Assembly: GCF_001545075.1 (NCBI RefSeq)
Contig: NZ_FCOB02000020.1
Coordinates: 62,001-126,000 of the forward strand
Direction: 5' to 3'
From: Caballeronia ptereochthonis
GTDB lineage: Bacteria; Pseudomonadota; Gammaproteobacteria; Burkholderiales; Burkholderiaceae
DNA length: 64,000 nt
Position 1 is the first letter of the stretch. Every line of letters begins with the position of its first letter. Positions 35,874 to 44,472 of this stretch are shown here, one piece after another. The translations under genes were made by a program, and so were the position numbers. The notes below the pieces were generated by a model, which was given only the letters and a program-made list of their open reading frames with translations, was not told where the DNA came from and ran no database searches.

Positions 35874-36623
35874 TCAGGCGGCTTGCAGCCGGGCGGAAAT
35901 GGCATTGGCGGTGCGCACGGTCCAGCCGGCGAGCTGCTGTTCGCGGCCCGCCGCGCGCGAGGACGGCGCCATCAGCGTGATCGATGCGCTCGCGCCCGCG
36001 CCGCGCGAAACGCGCCGGAACACGGGTGCGCTCACGCCCCACACGCCGGGATCGACTTCGCTGTCGCTCACCGCATAGCCGCGCGCGCGGATGTGTTCCA
36101 GCTCCGCTTCGAGGGCGGCGCGCGCCGCGTCGTCGCCGGCGAACTGGCGCTCGAGCGTTTCGCTGCGCGCCTTGTCGGCCATGAACGCGAGCAGCGATTT
36201 CGCCGATGCGCCGGCGCGCAACGGCACCGCGCGGCCTTTCTCGAACGAGCAGCGCAGCGAGTGGGTGCTTTCGATCATTTCGAGGCAGATCACCTGATCG
36301 TTCACGGCGACGACGAGCCCGACGCTCTCCTGCGTGGTGCGCGAGAGCTGCATCATGCCTTCGCGGCTCGCTTCGACCAGCATCGAATTGATGTCGAAGC
36401 CGAGCGCGAGTTGGAGACTGATGGGACCGGGCGCGTAATAGCCGGCGTCCTCGGTGACGAAGCCCCAGCGCTTGAGCAGCGCCACTTGGCGGTAAAGCGT
36501 GCTTTGCGCGAGACCGGTCGCCCCGAGCATGTCCCTCACGGACATGGCCTTGCCGTGGCTGGCGAGTGCGGTCAGCACGAGCAGCAGGCGCTCGGCTCCG
36601 GTGACGCTTGATTCCTGATTCAC
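35874..36623 (-). CDS. IclR-family transcriptional regulator
   Basis: About 249 residues if started at GTG 36623. The winged helix (MSVRDMLGATGLAQSTLYRQVALLKRWG) is followed by the IclR effector domain (PLRAGASAKSLLAFM). The open frame extends upstream to a GTG at 36764, but that part resembles no IclR leader; no strong ribosome site marks either start. It heads the ABC-hut operon on the same strand, so it probably regulates it, in place of the usual HutC repressor. Confidence 0.85.
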   Translation of the reverse strand: MNQESSVTGAERLLLVLTALASHGKAMSVRDMLGATGLAQSTLYRQVALLKRWGFVTEDAGYYAPGPISLQLALGFDINSMLVEASREGMMQLSRTTQESVGLVVAVNDQVICLEMIESTHSLRCSFEKGRAVPLRAGASAKSLLAFMADKARSETLERQFAGDDAARAALEAELEHIRARGYAVSDSEVDPGVWGVSAPVFRRVSRGAGASASITLMAPSSRAAGREQQLAGWTVRTANAISARLQAA

Positions 36624-37346
36624 GTGATCTTGAGCCGGAGGAACTGGATCGATGACCGGTAGGATGCCACTTCGCTCCCGCTGGACAAAAATGAGATTCC
36701 CATGAGGTGGGAATGAATGGCTAGGGTTTTCCCTCGGTTGGTTGACTGGCTGTGTGCCAGGCACATTGCGGCTGGCGAATGGGGCAGGCGCCTTTCACGA
36801 AGGCTGCCACCATCGGCCGAGCTTGATATGGCGCATGCCGGAAAAGCCTTGCCCGAGAGGATTCGGAGGCAGCGAACCAATGCGTCGCTGTGTGGCGCCG
36901 GCGCGGCGCCTTGCAACTCGACAGATGCAATCGAGGGAGGCCCGTCTGTCGCCGGGGGAGACGGTGGACTTCGGGTGTCGGCCAACAGCGGCCATTATCG
37001 CGAGTTTACCGACGGACATTCGAATGTCGGCTACGACCTCCAAAGAGCCCGAAGCAATAGGTCGCGCCGACGCGATCGTCGGGGCGACCGCGATCTAATT
37101 GCTTGGTTGGCACTTCGAAAAAGTCGAATACGAAAGGCGCGCACCGTGCAGTTCTTCCCGAGTCTGTGAGCGCTTTACACAACCGTCTCAGTTTTCCTTA
37201 CGTTTTACTGTCGAGAAGCTACAATCAGAGTGGATCCCCTGTGCGCCGCAGGCCGGCCGAGTCCGCCTTCGCGAGCTTTCCGTCGCCACCGAGCCGATCT
37301 GAGCATCGCGGCCTGAAACAAAGGCGAACATGATCGAGCGACTGTC
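36624..37346. other. Long non-coding stretch, no gene supported
   Basis: About 720 bases with no open frame that resembles a known protein and weaker GC bias than the flanks. The only structure noticed is the palindrome at 37015-37028. It carries the promoter of the binding-protein gene at 37347, which I cannot place, and the upstream part may hold the true start of the IclR gene. Confidence 0.6.
37015..37028. repeat. Perfect 14-base palindrome
   Basis: GACATTCGAATGTC is fully self-complementary and sits in the middle of the non-coding stretch. It could be part of an intergenic repeat family or an operator; it is about 320 bases from the nearest forward gene. Confidence 0.45.
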
Positions 37347-38678
37347 ATGAAAATGAAAAGCTCAATGCGTCGCGCGCTGGTTCTCAAGGTTGCGTTTGCT
37401 GGCTTTTCGGCTTGCACGGCACAACTTTCCAGCGCGGCAAATGTCACCATCGCTACTCTCAACGGTCCGGCCATGCTGGAGCTCAAGAAGCTTTCCGCAA
37501 GCTTCGAGAAGGCGAACCCCGATATCAAGCTGAATTGGGTGATCCTTGAGGAAAATGTGCTTCGTCAGCGGGCGACGACCGATATCACCACGAACAGCGG
37601 CCAGTTTGACGTGGTTGCAATTGGTACGTACGAAGCGCCGCAGTGGGGCAAGCGCGGCTGGCTGGTGCCGATGACCAATCTGCCGCCCGATTACGATCTC
37701 GACGACGTGGTCAAGACGGCGCGCGACGGCCTTTCGTACGATGGTCAGCTCTACGCGCTCCCGTTCTATGTCGAGAGCTCAATGACGTTTTATCGAAAGG
37801 ATCTGTTTCAGGCAGCTGGGCTCAAGATGCCGGATCAGCCGACTTACGACCAGATCAAGCAATTCGCCGACACACTCACCGATAAGCCAAACGGTCAGTA
37901 TGGCATCTGTTTGCGCGGGAAGGCAGGTTGGGGTGAAAACATGGCGTATGTGTCGACAGTGGTGAACACCTACGGTGGGCGCTGGTTCGATGAGAACTGG
38001 AAAGCGCAGATCGATACGCCGGAGTGGCACAAGGCGATCAGCTTCTATGCAGATCTCTTGAAGAAAGACGGGCCGCCCGGCGCCAGCTCGAACGGGTTCA
38101 ACGAGAACCTGACGCTGATGTCGTCCGGGAAGTGCGCGATGTGGATAGATGCGACGGCCGCCGCGGGGACGCTCTACAACAAGGCACAGTCAAAAGTGGC
38201 GGACAAGATAGGCTTCGCTGCGGCCCCGGTTGCGGTGACGCCGAAGGGGTCGCATTGGCTGTGGTCGTGGTCACTCGCGATCCCCAAGACCTCGAAGGCG
38301 CAGGATGCCGCGAAAAAGTTTATTACATGGGCAACGTCGAAACAGTACATCGAGATGGTTGGAAAGGACGAGGGTTGGGCATCCATTCCTCCGAGCAGGA
38401 AGTCGACTTTCGCACGTCCCGAGTACAAGCAGGCTGTTCCGTTCGGAGAATTTGTATTGAAAGCCATCGAATCGGCCGACCCGAACGACCCGTCGCTCGA
38501 GAAAGTGCCGTACAACGGGATTCAATTCGTAGGGATTCCAGAGTTCCCGTCTTTCGGGACCGTGGTGGGGCAAGCGATTGCGGGCGTCGTTGCTGGGCAA
38601 ACCAGTCTGGACGCCGCACTGAAGGCAGGCAACGCCGCCGCCGATCGAGCTGTTAAGCAGGCGGGTTATCAGAAGTAA
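37347..38678 (+). CDS. Sugar/polyol ABC transporter, substrate-binding protein (SmoE-like), orphan
   Basis: A 443-residue family 1 extracellular solute-binding protein. A signal peptide ends near SSAAN (about 31), followed by VTIATLNGPAMLELKKLS. The segments ATTDITTNSGQFDVVAIGTYEAP and LPFYVESSMTFYRKDLF are typical of sorbitol/mannitol (SmoE) binding proteins. No permease or ATPase gene adjoins it, which is abnormal for this family. Codon usage is less GC-biased than neighbours, and it is flanked by long non-coding and broken sequence, suggesting a transferred and trimmed operon. The ribosome site is weak. Confidence 0.9.
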   Translation: MKMKSSMRRALVLKVAFAGFSACTAQLSSAANVTIATLNGPAMLELKKLSASFEKANPDIKLNWVILEENVLRQRATTDITTNSGQFDVVAIGTYEAPQWGKRGWLVPMTNLPPDYDLDDVVKTARDGLSYDGQLYALPFYVESSMTFYRKDLFQAAGLKMPDQPTYDQIKQFADTLTDKPNGQYGICLRGKAGWGENMAYVSTVVNTYGGRWFDENWKAQIDTPEWHKAISFYADLLKKDGPPGASSNGFNENLTLMSSGKCAMWIDATAAAGTLYNKAQSKVADKIGFAAAPVAVTPKGSHWLWSWSLAIPKTSKAQDAAKKFITWATSKQYIEMVGKDEGWASIPPSRKSTFARPEYKQAVPFGEFVLKAIESADPNDPSLEKVPYNGIQFVGIPEFPSFGTVVGQAIAGVVAGQTSLDAALKAGNAAADRAVKQAGYQK

Positions 38679-38687
38679 GCCCCCGAA

Positions 38688-38713
38688 GCTGCCTTTCGCA
38701 GTCAACAGGCAGC
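38688..38713 (+). terminator. Weak hairpin after the orphan binding-protein gene
   Basis: GCTGCCT and AGGCAGC form a 7-bp stem with a 12-base loop, 9 bases after the stop codon. There is no T-run, so termination is doubtful. Confidence 0.3.
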
Positions 38714-39016
38714 GCGGTCTCTGATCAAAGGTACTGCCCACCAACGCATCGAGAAGTGTCACGATGAGTCGTTGGACCGCTCAAATGACTAGCTCCGCGC
38801 ATAGGCCGTCGGGGGGGAGTTGAGTAACGGCTTCCGCAATGACTGGAATCCGTCTGAATGGCCGCAATGTCTCTGGGAACGGCCGTGTCTTCCGCGCGCG
38901 ACCGAACGGCGGCGCCGGGTCGAAACGCGCCGGACGCTGCATCAAAGCGCGGAGCAAGCTTTCGACGTCATACTCGGCCCCGCCCCACAGCCCTCACGCG
39001 CTTGCGCATATCGCGA
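38714..39016. other. Non-coding stretch, no gene
   Basis: Roughly 300 bases between the orphan binding protein and the caspase-like remnant. Short open frames in all directions have no recognisable similarity. I see no clear structure in it. Confidence 0.5.
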
Positions 39017-39627
39017 TCAACCCTGCGACATTCGCACGATCTCCGCCGCGCCGCTGACGGCAAGGGCATCCAGTGCCGCCTTGGTCGGCGTATCGTTCGA
39101 AACCTGCACGATCGTCGTGGCAACCGAACGGCGCTCCGTCAGCAGCGCGGCTCACCGCGGCTCGCGGTGCTGCGCACATAGCGCAGCGAGACCGCGCTGC
39201 GCTGCCGATCCGCAAGCGTGACGTCGTGGATCGGCACCGGTATGTCGACCGGCACCAGATAGTTTGCGCCGGCGCTCTCGAAGCCATGTCCCGCGTAATA
39301 AACGAACGCGATCGATGCGTGGCTCGCGCGCTGGCTGAAGTGCTCGAGTGCGTCGAGCATCTGCGTGCGCGTCTGGTTCAAGACGGTCTCGGTGGCGAAG
39401 CCGAGCGTGCGCAGCCCATCGGCGACGAGCTGCGCATCCGCGTTCGGCGAGGCCAGGCGATCCGCTGCGCGATAGGCCGCGTTGCCAATGACGAGCGCGA
39501 CGCGCGCCCCGTCTCCCTGCGCGCTTTCCGCCACGGGCGCTGCCGCGTGCGCCGAATGGACGACGCTACGCACGATGCGACGACGATCGCCCACGCGCGT
39601 GCAGCGCGCGGCCGGCGCGGCGGTCAT
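39017..39627 (-). pseudogene. Remnant of a caspase-like (peptidase C14) protein
   Basis: Read on the minus strand from an ATG at 39627, the frame gives a caspase-domain start: RVALVIGNAAYRAADRLASP, then LRTLGFATETVLNQTRTQM and FVYYAGHGFESAGANYLVPVD, which contains the catalytic His of the family. Soon after, the frame stops near 39139, before the segment that should hold the catalytic Cys. A different frame (VATTIVQVSNDTPTKAALDA) stays open to 39017. The signal-peptide region also looks shifted. The ATG overlaps the stop of the upstream remnant as TGATG, so the two were once coupled. Confidence 0.65.
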
Positions 39628-40390
39628 CAGCGGCAGATGTCGCCGATGCCGCGCGTCGACGCCGTCGTCGTCGGTTCGCGGTGTGCCGATTTCTTGCAGT
39701 AGTTCCCGGCGCGATCGCGCGCGACGTCGTACAGCGACAGCCTTGTGCGGTTGCCCTCGAGCACGACCTGCACGAAATCGCCCTGTTCGGCGACGATCGG
39801 CAGCGGCAGCGGCAGCGCAACCGTTCGGCGCTACGCGTGGCGGTCTGCGCGCCGCTGTCGGGGCGCGCATAGAGCGCGACCGTCGGACGGTCGGTTGCGG
39901 TGACAAGGGGCGTGCTCTGATCGACGGCCGCGCCGGCGGTCCCCGACAGCTCGAGCAGCAAGCCGGCGATGCAGGCCGCGGACGCCGACCACTCGATCGA
40001 CCGCAGGCGCTTCCACCTGTCGCCGTTCATCGGAATGAAACGTGACGCCGACCGGCTGCACGCACGGCGCGCCATGCGCATCGCGCGCATTCAGCAGTTC
40101 GGGACGTAGCGCGACGCCGCCCGCTTCGAGATCGGCGGCGAGATAGACCGGCACGCCGCTGCTCGCAGCCGCGCAAACGCCTTGCGCCAGCCGCGCGATC
40201 GCCGGATCGTTGCGCCGGTCGATGAACAGGATGTCGACGAAGAGCGCGCGCGGCTTGCGCGCGGCGATCGCGTCGATCACGCGCGCGTAGTGCGTGTAAG
40301 TCGGCGGCCAGGTCTGGCTGGATGCACGATCGACAGGCGATCCGCGCGCCGTTCCTGCTGACGCGTCCGACGCGTACCGGCAAGCGCGAC
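39627..40390 (-). pseudogene. Frameshifted CHASE2-domain protein remnant
   Basis: Three minus-strand frames must be joined to follow one protein. From about 40390 to 40030 the frame reads a CHASE2 sensor segment (TWPPTYTHYARVIDAI, ALFVDILFIDRRNDP, GVPVYLAADLEAGG). Then a second frame reads a membrane-like stretch (SAACIAGLLLELSG) to about 39815, and a third (AEQGDFVQVVLEGNRTRLSLYDV) to a TGA at 39627. The 5' end is missing. CHASE2 is an extracytoplasmic sensor domain of bacterial receptors. The breaks need sequence confirmation. The approximate ends are where similarity fades. Confidence 0.6.
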
Positions 40391-40514
40391 GAGTCGTGAT
40401 CCCTGGCTATCGGGTGGATGAGATATCAGGCAGGTTCGGACATGTCCTGCAAGATCGGCACACGCAAAGCGCATGCAATGCAAATCGATCGGGTACGCGC
40501 TGTCACGGAACGTT

Positions 40515-40928
40515 CTATCTTCGGTCGAACGAGTACTTCCCCGGCCCCGTAATGGACAGCAGGATCAGGCCGCCCATGATGCTGATGTTCTTGTAGAAGT
40601 TGATCGTGTTTGCATATCGTGCCGCGCCCTCCATCGTCCAGTAGTGATGCCCGATCAGGGCCGTGCCGAGCGTATAGAGCGCGAGGAGCAGCGCAAGCGG
40701 CCGTGTGAAGAGGCCGAGGACGATGGCAATGCCGACCACGAGTTCCATCACGACCGCGATGATTGCCGAGAACGTCGGAGCCGGCGCGCCCACTGACGTC
40801 ATGTAGGAAACGGTGCCGGAAAAGCCGATCAGCTTCTGCCAGCCGAACAGGACGAAGAGAATCATCAGCAGCACTCGGGCGACGAGAAGCAGTGGGTCTT
40901 TCTGTTGCTCAAGGGATAGATATCGCAT
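40515..40928 (-). CDS. DoxX family membrane protein
   Basis: A 137-residue, four-helix inner-membrane protein. The family start ARVLLMILFVLFGWQKLIGF and the later TGPGKYSFDR tail are typical of DoxX/DoxD-like proteins, small oxidoreductase-associated membrane proteins of mostly unknown function. A GGAGCC site precedes the ATG. It stands alone between broken sequence and a non-coding gap. Confidence 0.9.
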   Translation of the reverse strand: MRYLSLEQQKDPLLLVARVLLMILFVLFGWQKLIGFSGTVSYMTSVGAPAPTFSAIIAVVMELVVGIAIVLGLFTRPLALLLALYTLGTALIGHHYWTMEGAARYANTINFYKNISIMGGLILLSITGPGKYSFDRR

Positions 40929-41398
40929 GGCTGGCTCCGTGGTATGACCGATTGTTCATTGTGTTGTTCGGCAGCGCGTCCATGATCGCGATCTGTACAC
41001 GCCGTGGCAAGTTTGTTCGCATGCATTTCGGGTGGCCGGCGAGATACTGTCGCCGTGCCGTCTTTCCGGCAACGCCGCCAGGGAAGTTCGACGGCTTGAT
41101 CCAGGTGATCTCTCAAGGTGGCGGCACCGTTTGAGCAATGCTTGATTATAGGAATGTCGTTGCGTGCATAAGTTGGTGGATACCCGGTCGCCTGACGTGT
41201 TCGGGGTATGCCGCAACAGAACAGCGCCGGCGCGGTGCAAATACTTTCGATTTTGCCGGCTTGCCGTATGCGGAAGTCACGATCTTAAGTATCGGTCGGC
41301 AAGAAAGCCTGTACGAAACGCTCACGCTCGCCAGCAGGACGATCTTCCCCTGCATGATCGCCATCGAAGAATCACGGATGCGCGAAGCGCTGCTCGCC
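40929..41398. other. Non-coding stretch, no gene
   Basis: About 470 bases between the DoxX gene and the end of a LacI gene, both on the minus strand. Base composition is less GC-rich than in neighbouring genes. Open frames here are short and unlike known proteins. The DoxX promoter must lie in it, but I cannot pick it out. Confidence 0.55.
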
Positions 41399-42424
41399 TC
41401 ATGTGCTTCCTCGCTCCACGATCGTGAAGCCGAGATCGATTCGCGGATTGGCGGGGCGCTTCCCGTCCAGAAAGTCCAATAACATCTTTCCGGCGAGCTT
41501 GCCGATTTCGAGCGAAGGGACACGAATGGTCGTGATGCCCGGATGAGTCGCCGCCGCGATCGGCAGATCGACGAAACCCATGAGGGCGATATCCTCGGGC
41601 ACGCGAATCCCGCGCCGCTGACATTCGAAGAGTACGCCCGCCGCGAGCATGTCGCTGGAGCAGAACACGGCATCGAGCTCGGGGCGGCGTTCGAGCAGAT
41701 CGGCGAGCAGCCGCGGAGCATCGTTGATGCCGGATGGCCTGTTCTGCATGACCGCCTCGACCTTGGGAATTGCGCTTTCTTTCGCGCCGGCGCGAAGCCC
41801 CTGCAACCGGGCCGACGAGCGGACATCGACACTTCCCAGATAACCGAGGTAGCGGCGGCCTTTCCCGGCGAGATAGCGCGCCACCGCCGCGCCCGCTTCG
41901 CGATGAGAAAAGCCGATGCGCATATCGATCTGATCGTTCGACGTGTCCCATGCTTCGATGACGGGCACGCCGCATCGTCGAATCCGGTTCACCAGGTCGG
42001 CGGGCGTGGACGTGCGAATGAGCATGATGCCGTCGACGCGCCGTCCGACGAACGCATCGAACAGGCGCAACTCCTCGGCTGAATCGTAATTGGACTGGCC
42101 GAGCAGCAACTGATAGCCCTTGACCGCCAGCGCCTGAGACAGCCCGCTGATGGTGTCCGAGAAGAACGGATGCTCGATGGTAGGAATGACCGCGCCGACG
42201 ATGCGTGACTTGTTCGAAGCCAGGCTTCCGGCGTTGAGGTTCTGCACATAACCCAGTCGTTCGATGGCGGCATGCACCGCGGCGAGCGATTCGGGCGACA
42301 CGAGTTCGGGCTGATTCAACGCGCGCGATACTGTCATGCGGCCGACATTGGCCTCACGTGCGACGTCTTCCATCGTCGGGCGGGGCAGCAGGGTGCCTTC
42401 GGGCGCGGTGTCGCTTCTTTTCAT
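41399..42424 (-). CDS. LacI-family transcriptional regulator
   Basis: A 341-residue repressor. The helix-turn-helix is TMEDVAREANVGRMTVSRALNQ, and the ribose-binding-like core starts at VGAVIPTIEHPFFSDTISGL, closest in style to the GntR (gluconate) group of LacI regulators. It is divergent from the PhyH-TIM barrel-MFS operon, and two LacI-type operators in the intergenic region are its probable targets. Confidence 0.93.
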   Translation of the reverse strand: MKRSDTAPEGTLLPRPTMEDVAREANVGRMTVSRALNQPELVSPESLAAVHAAIERLGYVQNLNAGSLASNKSRIVGAVIPTIEHPFFSDTISGLSQALAVKGYQLLLGQSNYDSAEELRLFDAFVGRRVDGIMLIRTSTPADLVNRIRRCGVPVIEAWDTSNDQIDMRIGFSHREAGAAVARYLAGKGRRYLGYLGSVDVRSSARLQGLRAGAKESAIPKVEAVMQNRPSGINDAPRLLADLLERRPELDAVFCSSDMLAAGVLFECQRRGIRVPEDIALMGFVDLPIAAATHPGITTIRVPSLEIGKLAGKMLLDFLDGKRPANPRIDLGFTIVERGST

Positions 42425-42482
42425 GGTCCTGGATTCTTGTTGGCACTAGGGAAAACGCGCGAGCGAAACGAAAAATGCTCGC

Positions 42483-42511
42483 TTGACACCCGGAAAGATA
42501 CACTTTACTTT
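42483..42511 (+). promoter_or_regulatory. Putative sigma-70 promoter of the PhyH operon
   Basis: TTGACA (42483-42488) and TACTTT (42506-42511) are separated by 17 bases. The first LacI-type operator begins 2 bases after the -10 box, which would place it over the transcription start. Confidence 0.55.
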
Positions 42512-42513
42512 GA

Positions 42514-42529
42514 ATGGGAGCGCGCACAT
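42514..42529 (+). promoter_or_regulatory. LacI-type operator O1 (imperfect)
   Basis: ATGGGAGCGCGCACAT matches the perfect palindrome at 42590-42605 at 14 of 16 positions. It overlaps the expected start of transcription. Confidence 0.65.
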
Positions 42530-42589
42530 AGCGCTTGAACACTGATGCAGTGCGGAAATCGTGCAAATCGCGCATGGAGGCACCAGCGA

Positions 42590-42605
42590 ATGGGAGCGCT
42601 CCCAT
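42590..42605 (+). promoter_or_regulatory. LacI-type operator O2 (perfect palindrome)
   Basis: ATGGGAGCGCTCCCAT is a perfect 16-base palindrome with the central CG usual for LacI-family sites. Its centre is 76 bases from that of O1, a distance suited to DNA looping. It ends 17 bases before the GTG start chosen for the dioxygenase. Confidence 0.8.
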
Positions 42606-42622
42606 CGAACAGGAGACAAAAC

Positions 42623-43516
42623 GTGCTTACGAAGGAGCAGGTAGAGCAGTACAGGACCGACGGCTATGTCGTCGTCACCGATGTCTTCAGTCCCGACCTC
42701 GTGCAGCGGATGCGCAAGGTGACCGACGAACTCGTCGAGAAATCACGCTCGATCAGGGCGTCGGACGACGTCTTCGATCTCGCGCCGTCGCATACGGCCG
42801 AACGCCCGCGCGTGAGGCGAATCAAGGATCCGATCAAGGTCGATCCCGTGTTCATGGAGGCGCTCACGCATCCGCAACTCATCGCCGCGCTGAAGAGTCT
42901 GCTCGGGCCGAATCTCCGCGTGCGCAACACGAAGCTGAATCTGAAGGAAGCGCATGTCGGCGATCCCGTCGAATGGCATCAGGACTGGGCCTTTTATCCG
43001 CACACCAACGAGGACGTGCTCGCCGTGGGCGTGATGCTCGACGATTGCGAACTCGAGAACGGCCCGCTTCTCGTGCTGCCCGGAAGCCACAAGGGCAAGG
43101 TCTACAGCCATCACACGGACGGCTACTTCTGCGGCGCGATGGACCCCACGACGTGCGATGTCGATTTCGCCAGGGCGGTACCGTGCACGGGCAAGGCGGG
43201 CTCGTTTTCGATTCATCATGCGCGGACCATCCACGGCTCCGCGGAAAACACGTCGAATCATCCGCGCCGCCTGCTGCTGTACGAAGTCGCCGCCGCCGAT
43301 GCCTGGCCGCTTCTCGACGGTCCCGGACAACTCAGGTCGCTCGAAGCATTCGACGAGCGGATCATCGCGGGCGAGCCCACCATCACGCCGCGCGTGGAAC
43401 AGGTGCCGGTGATCATGCCGTTGCCGCCCGCGCCCAAGCAGGGATCGATCTACGAAAACCAGGCCTCGCTCAAGAACCGCTTCTTCGCAACGACGGCGAC
43501 GGCTGCGGCGACGTAG
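42623..43516 (+). CDS. Phytanoyl-CoA dioxygenase (PhyH) family protein
   Basis: A 297-residue Fe(II)/2-oxoglutarate-dependent oxygenase of the PhyH group. The iron triad is visible: VEWHQDW gives about His119 and Asp121, and TIHGSAEN gives about His204; NHPRR supplies the 2-oxoglutarate-binding Arg. The start is taken as GTG 42623 because AGGAGA lies 6 bases upstream and the residues from LTKEQVEQYRTDGY are the normal family start. An in-frame ATG at 42545 would put the operator inside the gene. First gene of a LacI-controlled operon. It probably hydroxylates a small sugar-like or acidic metabolite. Confidence 0.9.
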   Translation: MLTKEQVEQYRTDGYVVVTDVFSPDLVQRMRKVTDELVEKSRSIRASDDVFDLAPSHTAERPRVRRIKDPIKVDPVFMEALTHPQLIAALKSLLGPNLRVRNTKLNLKEAHVGDPVEWHQDWAFYPHTNEDVLAVGVMLDDCELENGPLLVLPGSHKGKVYSHHTDGYFCGAMDPTTCDVDFARAVPCTGKAGSFSIHHARTIHGSAENTSNHPRRLLLYEVAAADAWPLLDGPGQLRSLEAFDERIIAGEPTITPRVEQVPVIMPLPPAPKQGSIYENQASLKNRFFATTATAAAT

Positions 43517-43561
43517 CGCGCGCTTGTGCGCTCGCCTCATCGCGCGACTTCGGGAGACCTC

Positions 43562-44422
43562 ATGCAGCAGTTGAAGGTGTATCAGTCGCTGTGGGCGATG
43601 GAGCGCCGGCGGCCGGACGGGGTGGAGTGGCCGCTCGACGAGCAGCTACGCATGATTCGGGACGCGGGCTTCGACGGCGCGGGCGTGCGCTTCTTCGACT
43701 ACGCCTTCGCGCGGGACGTCACGCGAACGCTGAAGGAATACGGGCTGACGTGGCAGGCGCAGTGCTATCCGAAGAGCGTCGATGAACTGAAGCCGATCAT
43801 CGAGCACGTTCAGGAGCTCGGCGCCGATCACATCAATCTTCAGCCCGACGTCAGGCCGTACTCGATCGAGGAATGCATTCCCCTGATCGAAGGCTGGCGG
43901 CGCCTTGCGCACGATTCCGGAATCGCCGTTCACATCGAAACGCATCGCAACCGGATGACGACCGATCTGCTCTTCACGCTGCGGCTGCTGGATTGCTTTC
44001 CGGACCTGCGCTTGACGGGCGACATCTCGCATTACGTGGTGGGACGCGAGTTCGCATGGCCGGTGTGCGAGGAAGACGACCGGCACGTCCGGCGCATTCT
44101 CGACAACAGCTGGGGCTTCCATGGGCGCGTCGCGAGCCGCGAACAGATTCAGCTGCAAATCAGCTTTGCGCATCACAAGGAATGGCTGGACCTGTTCCTC
44201 GCGTGGTGGAAGTACGGCTTCGAAAGCTGGCGCCGGCGCGCTCCGGATGATGCCGTGCTGACGTTCCTCTGCGAACTCGGGCCGAAGGAGTACGCAATGA
44301 CCGATTGCAACGGCTACGAGCTTTCGGATCGCTGGGAAGAAGCGTCGATGCTGAAAGGCCTCGTCAAACAGCTTTGGACCGATCTCGAGGCGGAAGCCGG
44401 CAAGGAGCAACGAGCAGCCTAG
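43562..44422 (+). CDS. TIM-barrel sugar isomerase/epimerase-like protein
   Basis: A 286-residue protein of the xylose-isomerase-like TIM-barrel superfamily. Start at ATG 43562 behind GGGAGA. The strand-end motifs are typical: AGFDGAGVRFFDY, GADHINLQPD, VHIETHRNRMTTD, LRLTGDISHYVVG, with Glu, His and Asp positioned as metal ligands. It is 45 bases after the PhyH gene and 50 before the MFS gene. Substrate unknown; its partnership with an oxygenase and an organic-acid carrier suggests a sugar-acid-like compound. Confidence 0.85.
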   Translation: MQQLKVYQSLWAMERRRPDGVEWPLDEQLRMIRDAGFDGAGVRFFDYAFARDVTRTLKEYGLTWQAQCYPKSVDELKPIIEHVQELGADHINLQPDVRPYSIEECIPLIEGWRRLAHDSGIAVHIETHRNRMTTDLLFTLRLLDCFPDLRLTGDISHYVVGREFAWPVCEEDDRHVRRILDNSWGFHGRVASREQIQLQISFAHHKEWLDLFLAWWKYGFESWRRRAPDDAVLTFLCELGPKEYAMTDCNGYELSDRWEEASMLKGLVKQLWTDLEAEAGKEQRAA

Positions 44423-44472
44423 TCGCAACCGCAGGACGCACCTAACCATATGAGACACACAGGAGACGAACC

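Noticed and set aside
36717..37169. 150-codon forward open frame in the gap after the IclR gene
   Set aside because: No similarity, atypical composition, no ribosome site; treated as non-coding.
36624..41398. Insertion sequence or prophage in the low-GC segment
   Set aside because: No transposase or integrase frame, terminal inverted repeat pair or target duplication could be found by eye.
42545..42622. Upstream extension of the PhyH gene from ATG 42545
   Set aside because: No ribosome site, residues unlike the family, and it contains a perfect LacI-type operator; GTG 42623 is better supported.
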